From a bacterium (GTDB taxonomy: Bacteria > Bacillota > Clostridia > Oscillospirales > Ruminococcaceae): a stretch of 64,000 bases of DNA. The stretch lies in assembly GCA_004561545.1 (NCBI GenBank), contig SFVK01000003.1:62001-126000 (forward strand), read 5' to 3'. The translations under genes and the position numbers were made by a program. This document shows positions 1-7,950 of this stretch, piece after piece. The notes under the pieces were generated by a model. That model was given only the letters and a program-made list of their open reading frames with translations. It had not been told where the DNA came from and searched no databases. How positions within the stretch are numbered: position 1 is the first letter of the stretch; each line of letters begins with the position of its first letter.

Positions 1-2
1 GC

Positions 3-320
3 CTGCTGGCCATCCGCCGCGCTTACCCCGAGCTTTCGGGGCAGGGCGGCGCCGAGCCCTGCATTCTCTCGCTGCCGGGCTGGCTCATCGGCTTTGTGCC
101 GGAGCGCCCCGGCGAAAGCCGGCCCGGCCGGCTGGCGGTCTACTATAACCCCGAGCGAACCTGCCAGATGGCCGCCCTGCCCGCCGGAAGCTGGCAGACC
201 CTCAGCGACGGCACCACCGCCGCCGCACAGCCGTTCGGCCCGGTCCGATGGGATACCATTACCCTGGCGCCGGTCAGCGTGACCATCCTGCGCGCCGTCG
301 CCGGGGAATCCATTCCATAA
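3..320 (+). CDS. GH13 family glycosidase, C-terminal fragment (type I pullulanase-like)
   Basis: This is the 3' end of a gene that starts before the window; about 105 codons are visible up to a TAA. It opens with a helix of the type LLAIRRAYPEL, which in GH13 enzymes, particularly type I pullulanases, links the catalytic barrel to the C-terminal beta domain. A beta-rich tail follows (LAVYYNPE, LPAGSWQTLSDG, ITLAPVSVTIL), matching the usual all-beta C domain. No catalytic residues lie in the visible part, so the substrate (alpha-glucan, probably pullulan or glycogen side chains) is inferred from the C-domain pattern alone. A strong hairpin follows the stop. Confidence 0.6.
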   Translation: MLAIRRAYPELSGQGGAEPCILSLPGWLIGFVPERPGESRPGRLAVYYNPERTCQMAALPAGSWQTLSDGTTAAAQPFGPVRWDTITLAPVSVTILRAVAGESIP

Positions 321-364
321 AAGAGCCGCCGGGACGGTGCCCGGACGGCCCTTTCGCAACAAAA

Positions 365-395
365 CGCCGCCCGCCGGACATTCCGGTGGGCGGCG
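365..395. terminator. Bidirectional terminator between the GH13 gene and pckA
   Basis: A 13-base GC-rich inverted repeat (CGCCGCCCGCCGG with CCGGTGGGCGGCG, one G.T pair) has a 5-base loop. AATTCTTT follows on the plus strand and TTTTGTT on the minus strand. It sits between convergent genes. Confidence 0.8.
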
Positions 396-431
396 AATTC
401 TTTAGGTCAGCTTATGCGCACAACGGATCGC

Positions 432-2021
432 TCACAGGGGCTTGGGGCCGGCCTCAGCGATTTCCTTGGGCATATTGGGGTACTTCTTGGCAAAGTTGTC
501 GGCGAACATCTGGGCCAGCTTGTTGGCCTGGGCGTCGTAGGCCGCCTTGTCCTCCCACATGCCGCGGGCGTCCAGCTTCTCGGCGGGAACGTTGGGGCAC
601 TCGGTGGGATAATCGACGTTGAAGACATCGTGATGCTTGAACTCGATGGTATCAAAGCTGCCGTTGAGGGCGGCGGTGACCATGGCGCGGGTGTAGGACA
701 GCTTCATGCGCTTGGCGCCGGAAGCAGCGGAACCGCCGGCCCAGCCGGTGTTGACCAGATAGACCTTGGTGCCGTACTCATCCAGCTTCTTGCCCAGCAT
801 CTCAGCGTAGACGGCGGGGTCCATCGGCATGAAGGGCTCGCCAAACAGGGTGGAGAAGGTGGGCTGGGGCTCGGTCACGCCGCGCTCGGTGCCGGCCAGC
901 TTGGAGGTGAAACCGGTCACAAAGTGGTACATGGCGGCCTCACGGCTCAGGCGGCTGATGGGAGGCAGCACGCCGAAGGCATCGGCGGTCAGGAAGATGA
1001 CAACCTTGGGGATGCCGCCGCGGCTGGGAACAGCAGCGTTGTTGATATAGTCGATGGGGTAGCCCACGCGGGTGTTCTCGGTCAGGCTGCCGTCGTCGAA
1101 ATCAAACTCACGGGTCTCGGGGTCCATGACCACGTTCTCGACCAGAGAGCCAAACTTGATGGCGTTGTAGATATCCGGCTCGTTCTCAGCGGACAGGTTG
1201 ATGCACTTGGCATAGCAGCCGCCCTCAAAGTTGAACACGCCGTCGGGGCTCCAGCCGTGCTCGTCGTCGCCGATCAGCTTGCGGGCGGGGTCGGCGGACA
1301 GAGTGGTCTTGCCGGTGCCGGACAGGCCAAAGAAGACGGCGGTCTCGCCGGTGACGGGGTCCATGTTGGCGGAGCAGTGCATGGGCAGGACGTTCTCCTT
1401 GGTCATGACATAGTTCATGGTGGAGAAGACGCTCTTCTTGATCTCGCCGCTGTACTGGCTGCCGCAGATGACGATCATGTGGGCCTCGTAGTCGATCATG
1501 ATGGCGGCCTCGCTGTTGACGCCGTCCACCTCGGGATCGCACTTGAAGCCGGGGGCCACCAGCATGGTGTAGTCGGGCTCGCCAAAGTTGGCCAGCTCCT
1601 CAGCGGTGGGACGGATCAGCAGATCATGGATGAACAGGTTCTGGCTGGCCAGCTCATTCACAATGCGGAACTTCTTGGTGTACTTGGGGTCCGCGCCGGC
1701 CATGCCGTCAAAGATAAAGATTTCGCGGCCCTGAAGGTAGGCGGCAACCTTGCCCTTGATGGCGTCGAACTTCTCGCGGCTGATGGGACGGTTGACCTTG
1801 CCCCAGGCAATCTCGTTGTGAACGCCCTCGGTGTCAACGATGAACTTGTCGTTGGGGGAGCGGCCGGTATATTTGCCGGTGGTCACAACCAGAGCACCGG
1901 TGTTGCTCAGGGAACCTTCGCCGCGGCGCAGCGCAGCCTCGGTCAGCTGAGCGGGGGTCAGATTGCGGTACACAGCCTTGGGGCCGATGATACCGAGCTT
2001 TTCAATTCCATAGGTCTCCAT
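432..2021 (-). CDS. pckA: Phosphoenolpyruvate carboxykinase (ATP)
   Basis: Catalyses reversible oxaloacetate + ATP to PEP + CO2 + ADP in the cytosol. In anaerobic gut Firmicutes it often runs towards oxaloacetate. The 529-residue product has the usual length for the ATP-dependent family. The kinase 1a loop GLSGTGKTT lies at residues 232-240 and the metal-binding GDDEHGW at 251-257. The start at 2021 is preceded by AAGGAGG at good spacing; an in-frame start 12 codons upstream has no such site. It is transcribed alone from a TTGCCT/TATACT promoter and ends at a bidirectional terminator. Oxaloacetate links it to the citrate synthase encoded at 26-27 kb. Confidence 0.97.
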   Translation of the reverse strand: METYGIEKLGIIGPKAVYRNLTPAQLTEAALRRGEGSLSNTGALVVTTGKYTGRSPNDKFIVDTEGVHNEIAWGKVNRPISREKFDAIKGKVAAYLQGREIFIFDGMAGADPKYTKKFRIVNELASQNLFIHDLLIRPTAEELANFGEPDYTMLVAPGFKCDPEVDGVNSEAAIMIDYEAHMIVICGSQYSGEIKKSVFSTMNYVMTKENVLPMHCSANMDPVTGETAVFFGLSGTGKTTLSADPARKLIGDDEHGWSPDGVFNFEGGCYAKCINLSAENEPDIYNAIKFGSLVENVVMDPETREFDFDDGSLTENTRVGYPIDYINNAAVPSRGGIPKVVIFLTADAFGVLPPISRLSREAAMYHFVTGFTSKLAGTERGVTEPQPTFSTLFGEPFMPMDPAVYAEMLGKKLDEYGTKVYLVNTGWAGGSAASGAKRMKLSYTRAMVTAALNGSFDTIEFKHHDVFNVDYPTECPNVPAEKLDARGMWEDKAAYDAQANKLAQMFADNFAKKYPNMPKEIAEAGPKPL

Positions 2022-2076
2022 GGGAAAATACCTCCTTGTATGCCATTGTAAAATCATTTATAATGGAACTGTAATA

Positions 2077-2105
2077 AGTATAGCGGAATCGGCTCCAAAA
2101 GGCAA
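2077..2105 (-). promoter_or_regulatory. pckA promoter
   Basis: On the minus strand TTGCCT (2105-2100) and TATACT (2082-2077) are separated by 17 bases, about 55 bases upstream of the pckA start. Confidence 0.65.
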
Positions 2106-2239
2106 TGCCCGAAACGGAAAATTTGACAAATTTTTATCGGACTCTTTTGACAGTTTGCACGAAATGGTTTCTGCTGTATTTTGTTTGGAATCTGACGGAA
2201 GGACCCAACAGGGACCTTTGGAAAGGAAGGGCAATCTGT

Positions 2240-2773
2240 ATGAAAAATGAAGTTCTGACCGCGCTGCAAAACCGTCGCAGCTGCCGCAGCTATGAGGACC
2301 GCCAGCCCGATCCCGCCGCGCTGGAGGCGGTGGTCAACGCCGCGCTCTGGGCGCCCAGCGGCATGGGACGCCAGAGCACCGTCATTGTGGTGGTACAGGA
2401 CCCCGCCACGGTGCGCAAGCTCAGCGCCATGAACGCCGCTGTCATGGGCCGCGACGGGGACCCCTTCTACGGCGCGCCCTGCGTGGCGGTGGTGCTGGTG
2501 GACCGCACGGTATCCACCTGCGTGGAGGATGGCAGCCTTGCCATGGGCAATCTGCTCAACGCTGCCGAAAGTGTGGGGCTTTCGGGCTGCTGGATTCACC
2601 GCGCCAGAGAGATGTTTGATTCCCACGAAGGCAAAGCTCTGCTGAACGAGTGGGGCGTGCCCAACGCCGAAAACCTGATGGGCGTGGGCAACTGCATTCT
2701 GGGGTACGCCGCGCCGGGCGGCAAAAAGCCCGCCGCCCCCCGCCGTGAGGGCCGCGTGGTGTATGTGAAGTAA
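2240..2773 (+). CDS. Nitroreductase family protein
   Basis: A 177-residue FMN-dependent nitroreductase-fold protein, predicted to use NAD(P)H to reduce nitro compounds, quinones or similar; the physiological substrate is unknown. The N-terminal pattern LQNRRSCRSYEDR, followed by WAPSGMGRQS, is the FMN phosphate-binding signature. The C-terminal GVGNCILGYA is the usual second FMN segment. The start at 2240 follows GGAAAGGAAGG; the open frame extends upstream without another ribosome site. It is divergent from pckA, and no redox partner gene is adjacent. Confidence 0.9.
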   Translation: MKNEVLTALQNRRSCRSYEDRQPDPAALEAVVNAALWAPSGMGRQSTVIVVVQDPATVRKLSAMNAAVMGRDGDPFYGAPCVAVVLVDRTVSTCVEDGSLAMGNLLNAAESVGLSGCWIHRAREMFDSHEGKALLNEWGVPNAENLMGVGNCILGYAAPGGKKPAAPRREGRVVYVK

Positions 2774-2785
2774 GACAGGACGGCG

Positions 2786-2831
2786 AAAAAATGTGTCAGT
2801 TGCAGAACACTCCGCGGCTGACACATTTTTA
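2786..2831. terminator. Bidirectional terminator, nitroreductase / PPi-PFK
   Basis: AAAAATGTGTCAG pairs with CTGACACATTTTT across an 18-base loop. The flanking A and T runs make it work in both directions between convergent genes. Confidence 0.85.
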
Positions 2832-2845
2832 TTATTGTGATACCA

Positions 2846-4093
2846 TTATTGTCCGTCCCGGCCCTGCAAATGGAGGTGGCGGGGGACCCCGTCGATGTAG
2901 ATGGGGGTCAGTTCGGCCTGGATCAGCGGGCGGGCGTAGCGCTCAAAATCCGCCGTGACGTGCATCCCGTCGGGGGTGATCCAGCTGTCGGGCACCTTCT
3001 TCTCCAGGTTGGCCACCTTCTGCACATCCACCATCTCGGTCCCGGTGCGGTAGGGCTGGTCCGAAATCCGGCGGATGCCCGCCATCTTTCCGGTCTGGCC
3101 CTGGAAAGCGGCTTCCACGGCGGCGCCGCCCACCTGATAGGCCTCGGTCACGTCGGTGCGGCTGGCCAGATGGGAGGCACACCGCTGCAGGGTGGAAAGC
3201 TCAATGGCCCGGGTCTTACAGCCCAGCCGGACCCGGATCAGATCGGCCAGATACCGGCTGGTGCCGGACAAAATAGCCTTATGGCCAAAGGCGTCCAGCT
3301 GGCCGGCGGTGCTCACCAGGTCGCACAGGAAGACCCCGTCCCGGTTTTTGACGCCCTCGCTGGTCGCGATCATCACATTGTGGCGGGTCTTTTCCAGTTC
3401 GGCCACCCGCTGCAAAAACACATCCTCGTCAAAGGGGCGCTCCGGCAGCAGGATAATGTCCGGCCCGTCGCAGTCCGCTCCGGCGGCCAGGCTGGCGGCC
3501 CCGGCCAGCCAGCCGGTGTGTCGACCCATAATCTCGGCCACCGTCACGCTGCGGATGTCATACACGCTGGAATCACAGATGACTTCCTTTAATATGGTGG
3601 CAATATATTTCGCCGCGCTGCCGTAACCGGGGGTGTGGTCGGTGAACATCAGGTCGTTGTCGATGGTCTTGGGAACACCGATGAACCGGATGGAACTGTT
3701 CCTCGCCGCGCCGTAAGCCGCCAGCTTGGCGATGGTGTCCATCGAATCGTTGCCGCCGATGTAGAACACCGCCCCGATGTTGTACTGCTCAAACAGCGCA
3801 AAGAGCCGCACAAAAGGCCGCTCGTCGGTGCCGGGGTCGGGCAGCTTGAACCGGCAGCTTCCCAGATAGCTGGAGGGCGTGCGCTTGAGCAGCTCAATCT
3901 CCAACTTGTCGTCCAGATAGGGGTCCAGATCCACGATTTTGCCCCGGAGCAGGCCCTCGATGCCGTACTCCATGCCGTAAACGTGGCTGACGCCCAGCGC
4001 CCGGGCGGACTCAAACACGCCCGCCAGGCTGGAATTGATGACCGCAGTCGGTCCGCCCGACTGCCCCACTAATACATTAACGCCCCATGCCAT
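2846..4093 (-). CDS. pfp: Diphosphate-dependent 6-phosphofructokinase
   Basis: Phosphorylates fructose 6-phosphate to the 1,6-bisphosphate, probably with pyrophosphate. The 415-residue protein begins with the phosphate-binding LVGQSGGPTAVIN. GGNDS at 113-117 replaces the GGDGS of ATP enzymes, and PKTIDND at 141-147 carries Lys where ATP-type enzymes have Gly; both positions are established markers of PPi use. GGGAGG precedes the start. It has its own TTGTCA/TACAAT promoter. A PPi enzyme would make upper glycolysis reversible and save ATP, which suits a fermenter. Phosphoryl donor choice is inferred from these residues. Confidence 0.9.
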   Translation of the reverse strand: MAWGVNVLVGQSGGPTAVINSSLAGVFESARALGVSHVYGMEYGIEGLLRGKIVDLDPYLDDKLEIELLKRTPSSYLGSCRFKLPDPGTDERPFVRLFALFEQYNIGAVFYIGGNDSMDTIAKLAAYGAARNSSIRFIGVPKTIDNDLMFTDHTPGYGSAAKYIATILKEVICDSSVYDIRSVTVAEIMGRHTGWLAGAASLAAGADCDGPDIILLPERPFDEDVFLQRVAELEKTRHNVMIATSEGVKNRDGVFLCDLVSTAGQLDAFGHKAILSGTSRYLADLIRVRLGCKTRAIELSTLQRCASHLASRTDVTEAYQVGGAAVEAAFQGQTGKMAGIRRISDQPYRTGTEMVDVQKVANLEKKVPDSWITPDGMHVTADFERYARPLIQAELTPIYIDGVPRHLHLQGRDGQ

Positions 4094-4151
4094 TCCCGAA
4101 AAACCTCCCTTTTATGTGGGTCAAAACCCGGAAACACGGTGTCATAAAAAC

Positions 4152-4180
4152 ATTGTATGCGATGCAGCGCCCTTTGACAA
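4152..4180 (-). promoter_or_regulatory. Promoter of the PPi-phosphofructokinase gene
   Basis: On the minus strand TTGTCA (4180-4175) and TACAAT (4157-4152) have a 17-base spacer. A 5' untranslated region of about 50 bases follows. Confidence 0.6.
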
Positions 4181-4230
4181 GCCCTGTTCCCCGCAAACCG
4201 CAAAATAAACTGTGCCGGGGGACCGGGTGC

Positions 4231-5064
4231 TCAGACATCCACTCCCAGCACAAACTTCTCGATGGCCTTTGCCACGCCGTCCTCGTTGTTGGAGGCCGTC
4301 ACATAGTCCGCCGCAGCCAGCACATCGGGCGTCGCGTTGGCCATCGCCACGCCCAGCCCGGCCGTCTCAATCATGACCAGGTCGTTGCCGGAATCGCCGC
4401 AGGCCATCACCTGGCTGCGGTCCAGTCCCAGCGCGTCCGCCAGTGCCGCAAGACCGCGTCCCTTGGTCACGCCGGGCGCGTTGATTTCCAGATTGTTGGG
4501 GATGCTGGAGGTCAGCTCCACATGGCAGTCCTTCGCCACGGCCTGCCATGCGGCGTCCCGGCTGGCGGTGTCAGGGTACATGATGCTGAACTTTTCCACC
4601 CCGTGGGGATGGGCCTGGAAAAAGGCGTGAATGTCCTCCACCAGAATGCGGGTGCTCTTCAGATAATTCCGCAAAGCGGGCGGATAGAGATCCAGCCCCT
4701 CGTTGGCGCCGTAGCGGTCAGTGTAGCATTTGCCGTCCACAAAGATGCCCATCGTGCCGCCGCTCTTCGCCACCCGGTCATAGACGGCCTGAGCCACCTC
4801 GGGCTCAAAGGGTAGCTCCACCAGATGGCGCCCGGTGGCCAGTTCCACCACTGTCGCCCCGTTGGAGGTCAGGGCATAGTGCACACCGGGCATCTTCAAA
4901 AATTCCTCGGGCACACCGGTTTCGGTGCGTCCCGTGGCGGGGATCACGTCCACCCCCTTGGCGATGGCGGCACGGATGGCTGCCATGGTGCGGGGCGTGA
5001 TTTCTTTTTGGTCGTTGAATACGGTACCGTCCAGGTCCAGCGCGATGAGCCGAATGTCTGACAT
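4231..5064 (-). CDS. Cof-type HAD-IIB phosphatase
   Basis: A 277-residue HAD hydrolase of the Cof/YidA type, predicted to dephosphorylate small sugar phosphates or flavin phosphates in the cytosol. Motif I is ALDLDGTVF near the N terminus, motif II is ATGRT, and motifs III/IV include TKGRGLAAL and CGDSGNDLVMIE. The middle of the protein is the C2B cap. AGGGAG precedes the start. It is a monocistronic gene with its own promoter. The substrate cannot be told from sequence. Confidence 0.9.
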   Translation of the reverse strand: MSDIRLIALDLDGTVFNDQKEITPRTMAAIRAAIAKGVDVIPATGRTETGVPEEFLKMPGVHYALTSNGATVVELATGRHLVELPFEPEVAQAVYDRVAKSGGTMGIFVDGKCYTDRYGANEGLDLYPPALRNYLKSTRILVEDIHAFFQAHPHGVEKFSIMYPDTASRDAAWQAVAKDCHVELTSSIPNNLEINAPGVTKGRGLAALADALGLDRSQVMACGDSGNDLVMIETAGLGVAMANATPDVLAAADYVTASNNEDGVAKAIEKFVLGVDV

Positions 5065-5099
5065 ACAATTCCCTCCGTCAATTCACATCTTCCACAAAG

Positions 5100-5128
5100 A
5101 TTTTACCGCAAATTTAAGCAATTTGCAA
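5100..5128 (-). promoter_or_regulatory. Promoter of the Cof phosphatase gene
   Basis: On the minus strand TTGCAA (5128-5123) and TAAAAT (5105-5100) have a 17-base spacer. Confidence 0.55.
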
Positions 5129-5138
5129 CAGACCCGTG

Positions 5139-5168
5139 TTGCATTCTGGCGTAAAAGTATGGTAAACT
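5139..5168 (+). promoter_or_regulatory. Promoter of the DUF1624 membrane protein gene
   Basis: TTGCAT (5139-5144) and TAAACT (5163-5168) have an 18-base spacer. This promoter is back to back with that of the Cof gene. Confidence 0.45.
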
Positions 5169-5200
5169 TGGTTCATTCAGAAAAAAAGGGGGGAATCGGG

Positions 5201-5974
5201 ATGCCGCAGTGGGCAACCTCACGCGCCCGGCTCTGGCCGGTGGATGCCCTGCGCGGGCTGGCGCTGCTCAATATGCTGGCCTATCACGCCATGTATGACT
5301 GGGTTTACCTGTTTGGTCATGCCAGCGCCTGGTACGATATCTGGTCGCCGGGATGTCATGTCTGGCAGCAGTATATCTGCTGGAGCTTTTTGCTGCTTTC
5401 CGGGTTCAGCTTCTCCCTCTCCCGCCGCCCCCTCAAAAACGGGATGGTTGTCACAGGCTGCGCGCTGGTGCTCACCCTTGTCACAGTGGTGGCCATGCCG
5501 GAGGAATCCATCTGGTTCGGGGTGCTTCATCTGCTGGGCTGTGCTATGCTCCTCACCTGCCTGCTGCGCCCGGCGCTGGAAAAAATCCCCCCGGCGGCGG
5601 GGCTGGCGGGGAGCACGGTGCTCTTTTTGCTCACCAATCAGGTTCCCTACGGCGCGCTGGGCTTTGAAACCCTGCGCTTTGCCCAGCTGCCCGCGTCCCT
5701 GTATGCCCGCAACTGGTTTGCTCTGGGATTCCCCGATCTGACCGTTTTTTCCTCTTCCGATTACTTTCCCCTCATTCCCTGGCTGTTTCTTTACTGGACG
5801 GGGTACTTTTTTGGCCGCCGGTTCTGGCCGGCGCTGCGCCGCCGCGTGGGCACGCCGCCGGCGGTGCTTCGCCCGCTGTGCGCTGTGGGCCGGCATACGT
5901 TATTGATTTATATGCTCCATCAGCCGGTGATTTACGGTGCGCTGTGGCTGGGCCACCGCCTGGCGGCGGGGTAG
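5201..5974 (+). CDS. DUF1624 / heparan-alpha-glucosaminide N-acetyltransferase-like membrane protein
   Basis: A 257-residue polytopic membrane protein with about seven hydrophobic segments. It begins with the family signature PVDALRGLALLNMLAYHA, then LLLSGFSFSLS, and ends with a LLIYMLHQPVIY helix. This is the DUF1624 acyltransferase-3-like fold. Relatives move acyl groups from the cytosol to extracytoplasmic sugars, but the bacterial branch is biochemically unassigned. The ATG at 5201 follows a GGGGGGAA run; upstream in-frame sequence lies in the promoter region. It has no operon partner, so its acceptor is unknown; a surface glycan is a guess. Confidence 0.8.
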   Translation: MPQWATSRARLWPVDALRGLALLNMLAYHAMYDWVYLFGHASAWYDIWSPGCHVWQQYICWSFLLLSGFSFSLSRRPLKNGMVVTGCALVLTLVTVVAMPEESIWFGVLHLLGCAMLLTCLLRPALEKIPPAAGLAGSTVLFLLTNQVPYGALGFETLRFAQLPASLYARNWFALGFPDLTVFSSSDYFPLIPWLFLYWTGYFFGRRFWPALRRRVGTPPAVLRPLCAVGRHTLLIYMLHQPVIYGALWLGHRLAAG

Positions 5975-6036
5975 GAAACCAAAACTGAACTTTTTATGAA
6001 ATTTTGTAAACTTCCCCCCAATGGCAAAAATCGCGG

Positions 6037-6066
6037 TTGACAGAGACCGGTCAAGTATAGTATAAT
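6037..6066 (+). promoter_or_regulatory. rpsU promoter
   Basis: Consensus TTGACA (6037-6042) and TATAAT (6061-6066) with an 18-base spacer. This is one of the strongest-looking promoters in the window. Confidence 0.85.
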
Positions 6067-6134
6067 TTCAGTTACTGGTTGATTGATAATGATTGACCGG
6101 CAAACTCCTGTCTCAGACCAAGGGAGGGAAAAAG

Positions 6135-6311
6135 ATGTCGGAGATCCGTGTCAAAGAGGGCGAATCCCTTGAGAGCGCCCTGCGCCGTTTCAAGCGCAGC
6201 ACTGCCCGCAGTGGTGTCCTTGCCGAGGTGCGTAAGCGTGAGGCTTATGAAAAGCCGTCCGTGCGCCGCAAGAAGAAGTCCGAAGCCGCCCGCAAGCGCA
6301 AGTACAAGTAA
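6135..6311 (+). CDS. rpsU: 30S ribosomal protein S21
   Basis: A 58-residue basic protein of the small ribosomal subunit. It starts SEIRVKEGESLESALRRFKR and ends in an Arg/Lys-rich helix (RRKKKSEAARKRKYK), as S21 does. The start at 6135 follows AGGGAGGG. It is transcribed from a consensus promoter. A terminator lies between it and yqeG, so it is probably largely monocistronic with some read-through. Confidence 0.97.
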   Translation: MSEIRVKEGESLESALRRFKRSTARSGVLAEVRKREAYEKPSVRRKKKSEAARKRKYK

Positions 6312-6376
6312 TCCCGGAACCATCGCAGCGGCAGAGCCGCCGTTTTCGATAACCGTGTTTACCAACAGGAACGGCA

Positions 6377-6416
6377 GAACAGGTCCGCAGATTGTTGCGG
6401 GCCTGTTCTTTCTTTT
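6377..6416 (+). terminator. Terminator after rpsU
   Basis: GAACAGGTCCGC pairs with GCGGGCCTGTTC (one G.T pair), followed by TTTCTTTT. It lies immediately upstream of yqeG. Confidence 0.8.
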
Positions 6417-6454
6417 GCTTTTGCCGCGATTCTCAGAAGGAACAGGTATCCCTT

Positions 6455-6961
6455 ATGTTGTTGACCCCTGAATATATCTTCCGCTCCATTGAGAGTATTA
6501 CCCCCGCCTTTCTGCGGGATCATGGCATCACCGCCCTGGTGCTGGATGTGGACAACACCCTCACCGGCGACGGCAGCCAGGTGCTGGACCCCTCGGTGCA
6601 GGCCTGGCTGGACACCATGCGTGCCGCCGGCATCAGCCTGACCATCGTCTCCAACAATACAGCCAGACGGGTGCGGCCCTTTGCCGACCGGGTGGGGCTG
6701 GCCTGGGTGCCGCTGGCCGCCAAGCCGCTGCCTGTGGGGCTTGCGGTGGCCCGCCGCCGCCTGAAGGTTCCCCGCCGCCAGATGGCTATGGTGGGGGACC
6801 AGATCTTTACCGACCGCCTGGCTGCGGGGCTGTATGGCATTCCCTGTCTGTATACCATGCCCCGGGGCGGCGACCACCAGCGCGGCGTGCGGTTCAAGCG
6901 CCGCTTTGAGCCCCGCTGGATTCGGCGCTACTATGAGAAAGGCGGAACACTCTATGAATGA
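6455..6961 (+). CDS. yqeG: YqeG family HAD-IIIA phosphatase
   Basis: A 168-residue HAD superfamily IIIA protein, most likely a phosphatase. It has motif I LVLDVDNTLTG near residue 30, motif II VSNNTARR, and the motif III/IV segment MVGDQIFTDRLAA. The YqeG family is near-universal in Firmicutes but its substrate is unknown; some relatives act on phosphatidylglycerophosphate. The start at 6455 is preceded by GAAGGA. Its last eight bases overlap the start of the next gene, so the two are probably translationally coupled. Confidence 0.9.
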   Translation: MLLTPEYIFRSIESITPAFLRDHGITALVLDVDNTLTGDGSQVLDPSVQAWLDTMRAAGISLTIVSNNTARRVRPFADRVGLAWVPLAAKPLPVGLAVARRRLKVPRRQMAMVGDQIFTDRLAAGLYGIPCLYTMPRGGDHQRGVRFKRRFEPRWIRRYYEKGGTLYE

Positions 6962-7820
6962 CACTCCGCGCTTTGGCCCGGCCGGCCTTTCGGACAGCTA
7001 TCCGGTCAGGCAGTTCAATCCCGGGGCCATTGCCGACCACACCGCCTCCTTTGGCTTGACCGCCTTCGAGTACCAGTGCGGCCGGGGGGTGCGCCTGGCT
7101 GCCGACAAGGCCCGTGCCCTTGGCGCCGCCTGCGCCGCGCGGAACATCGTTCTCTCGGTTCATGCGCCCTACTACATCAGCATGAGCAGCATGGAGGAGG
7201 ACAAACGGCTGCACAGCATTGATTATCTGCTGCAAAGCTGTGCCCTGGTGCGGGAGCTGGGCGGCCGGCGGGTGATTTTCCACGCCGGGAGCTGCGGCAA
7301 ACAGAGCCGGGAGCAGGCGCTGGAAAAGGCACTGGACACCATGCGCCGCGCCGTGGAGGCGGTGGACGCCGCCGGCTACGGCGACTGCATTCTATGCCCC
7401 GAGACCATGGGCAAGGTCAACCAGCTGGGCAATTTGGACGAGGTGCTGGCGTTGTGCCGCGTGGACCCCCGCATTACCCCCTGCATTGATTTTGGGCACC
7501 TGTACGCCCGGGAGCAGGGCGCCATCCTGGCCGATGAGGAAAGCGCCGGGGCGGATTACGCCGCCATTCTGGACCGCATCGCCGCCGCGCTGCCCGACGA
7601 GAGGGCGGGGCATTTTCACGCGCATTTTTCCCGCATTGCCTATACCAAGGGCGGCGAAAAATGCCACCTGACCTTTGCCGACCCGGGGTTTGGCCCACCG
7701 CCCGCGCCTCTGATGGCGCTATTGCGCAGCCGCGGGCTGGCGCCCACCATCATCTGCGAGTCCGCCGGGACCCAGGCCGAGGACGCCGCCACGCTGGCCA
7801 AACTCTATGCTGAGGGGTGA
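6954..7820 (+). CDS. Endonuclease IV-like TIM-barrel protein
   Basis: A 288-residue protein of the AP endonuclease 2 (xylose isomerase-like TIM barrel) family. Recognisable strands carry metal-ligand residues as in Nfo: VHAPYYISM, RRVIFHAGS, CPETMGK, PCIDFGHLYAR and FHAHFSRI. These His, Glu and Asp residues match endonuclease IV Zn sites, so it may act on abasic DNA, but the isomerase/epimerase branch of the same fold is not excluded. It overlaps the yqeG stop by eight bases (ATGAATGA), a common arrangement in Clostridia. Confidence 0.8.
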   Translation: MNDTPRFGPAGLSDSYPVRQFNPGAIADHTASFGLTAFEYQCGRGVRLAADKARALGAACAARNIVLSVHAPYYISMSSMEEDKRLHSIDYLLQSCALVRELGGRRVIFHAGSCGKQSREQALEKALDTMRRAVEAVDAAGYGDCILCPETMGKVNQLGNLDEVLALCRVDPRITPCIDFGHLYAREQGAILADEESAGADYAAILDRIAAALPDERAGHFHAHFSRIAYTKGGEKCHLTFADPGFGPPPAPLMALLRSRGLAPTIICESAGTQAEDAATLAKLYAEG

Positions 7821-7855
7821 AAATCCGCAAAAAAAGTGGAAATATCCCCCCAAAC

Positions 7856-7881
7856 GCCGTCAAACCTCTTGCATTGACGGC
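7856..7881. promoter_or_regulatory. Inverted repeat overlapping the efp -35 region
   Basis: GCCGTCAA (7856-7863) and TTGACGGC (7874-7881) form a perfect 8-bp inverted repeat with a 10-base loop. No T run follows on either strand. It overlaps the -35 hexamer and could be an operator, or the hairpin end of the upstream transcript. Confidence 0.4.
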
Positions 7882-7897
7882 ACATTTCGGGTAAAAT
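7869..7897 (+). promoter_or_regulatory. efp promoter
   Basis: TTGCAT (7869-7874) and TAAAAT (7892-7897) have a 17-base spacer, about 53 bases upstream of the efp start. Confidence 0.55.
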
Positions 7898-7950
7898 ACT
7901 TACAGGTATGGATTTACTGAATCTTTGAACAATATTGGAGGAATCCCTTT

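Noticed and set aside
414..2051. A 545-codon plus-strand frame opposite pckA
   Set aside because: It mirrors pckA codon for codon, is low in complexity (Gly, Val, His, Asp) and matches no family, while the minus-strand frame is clearly PEP carboxykinase. Long antisense frames are expected at this GC content.
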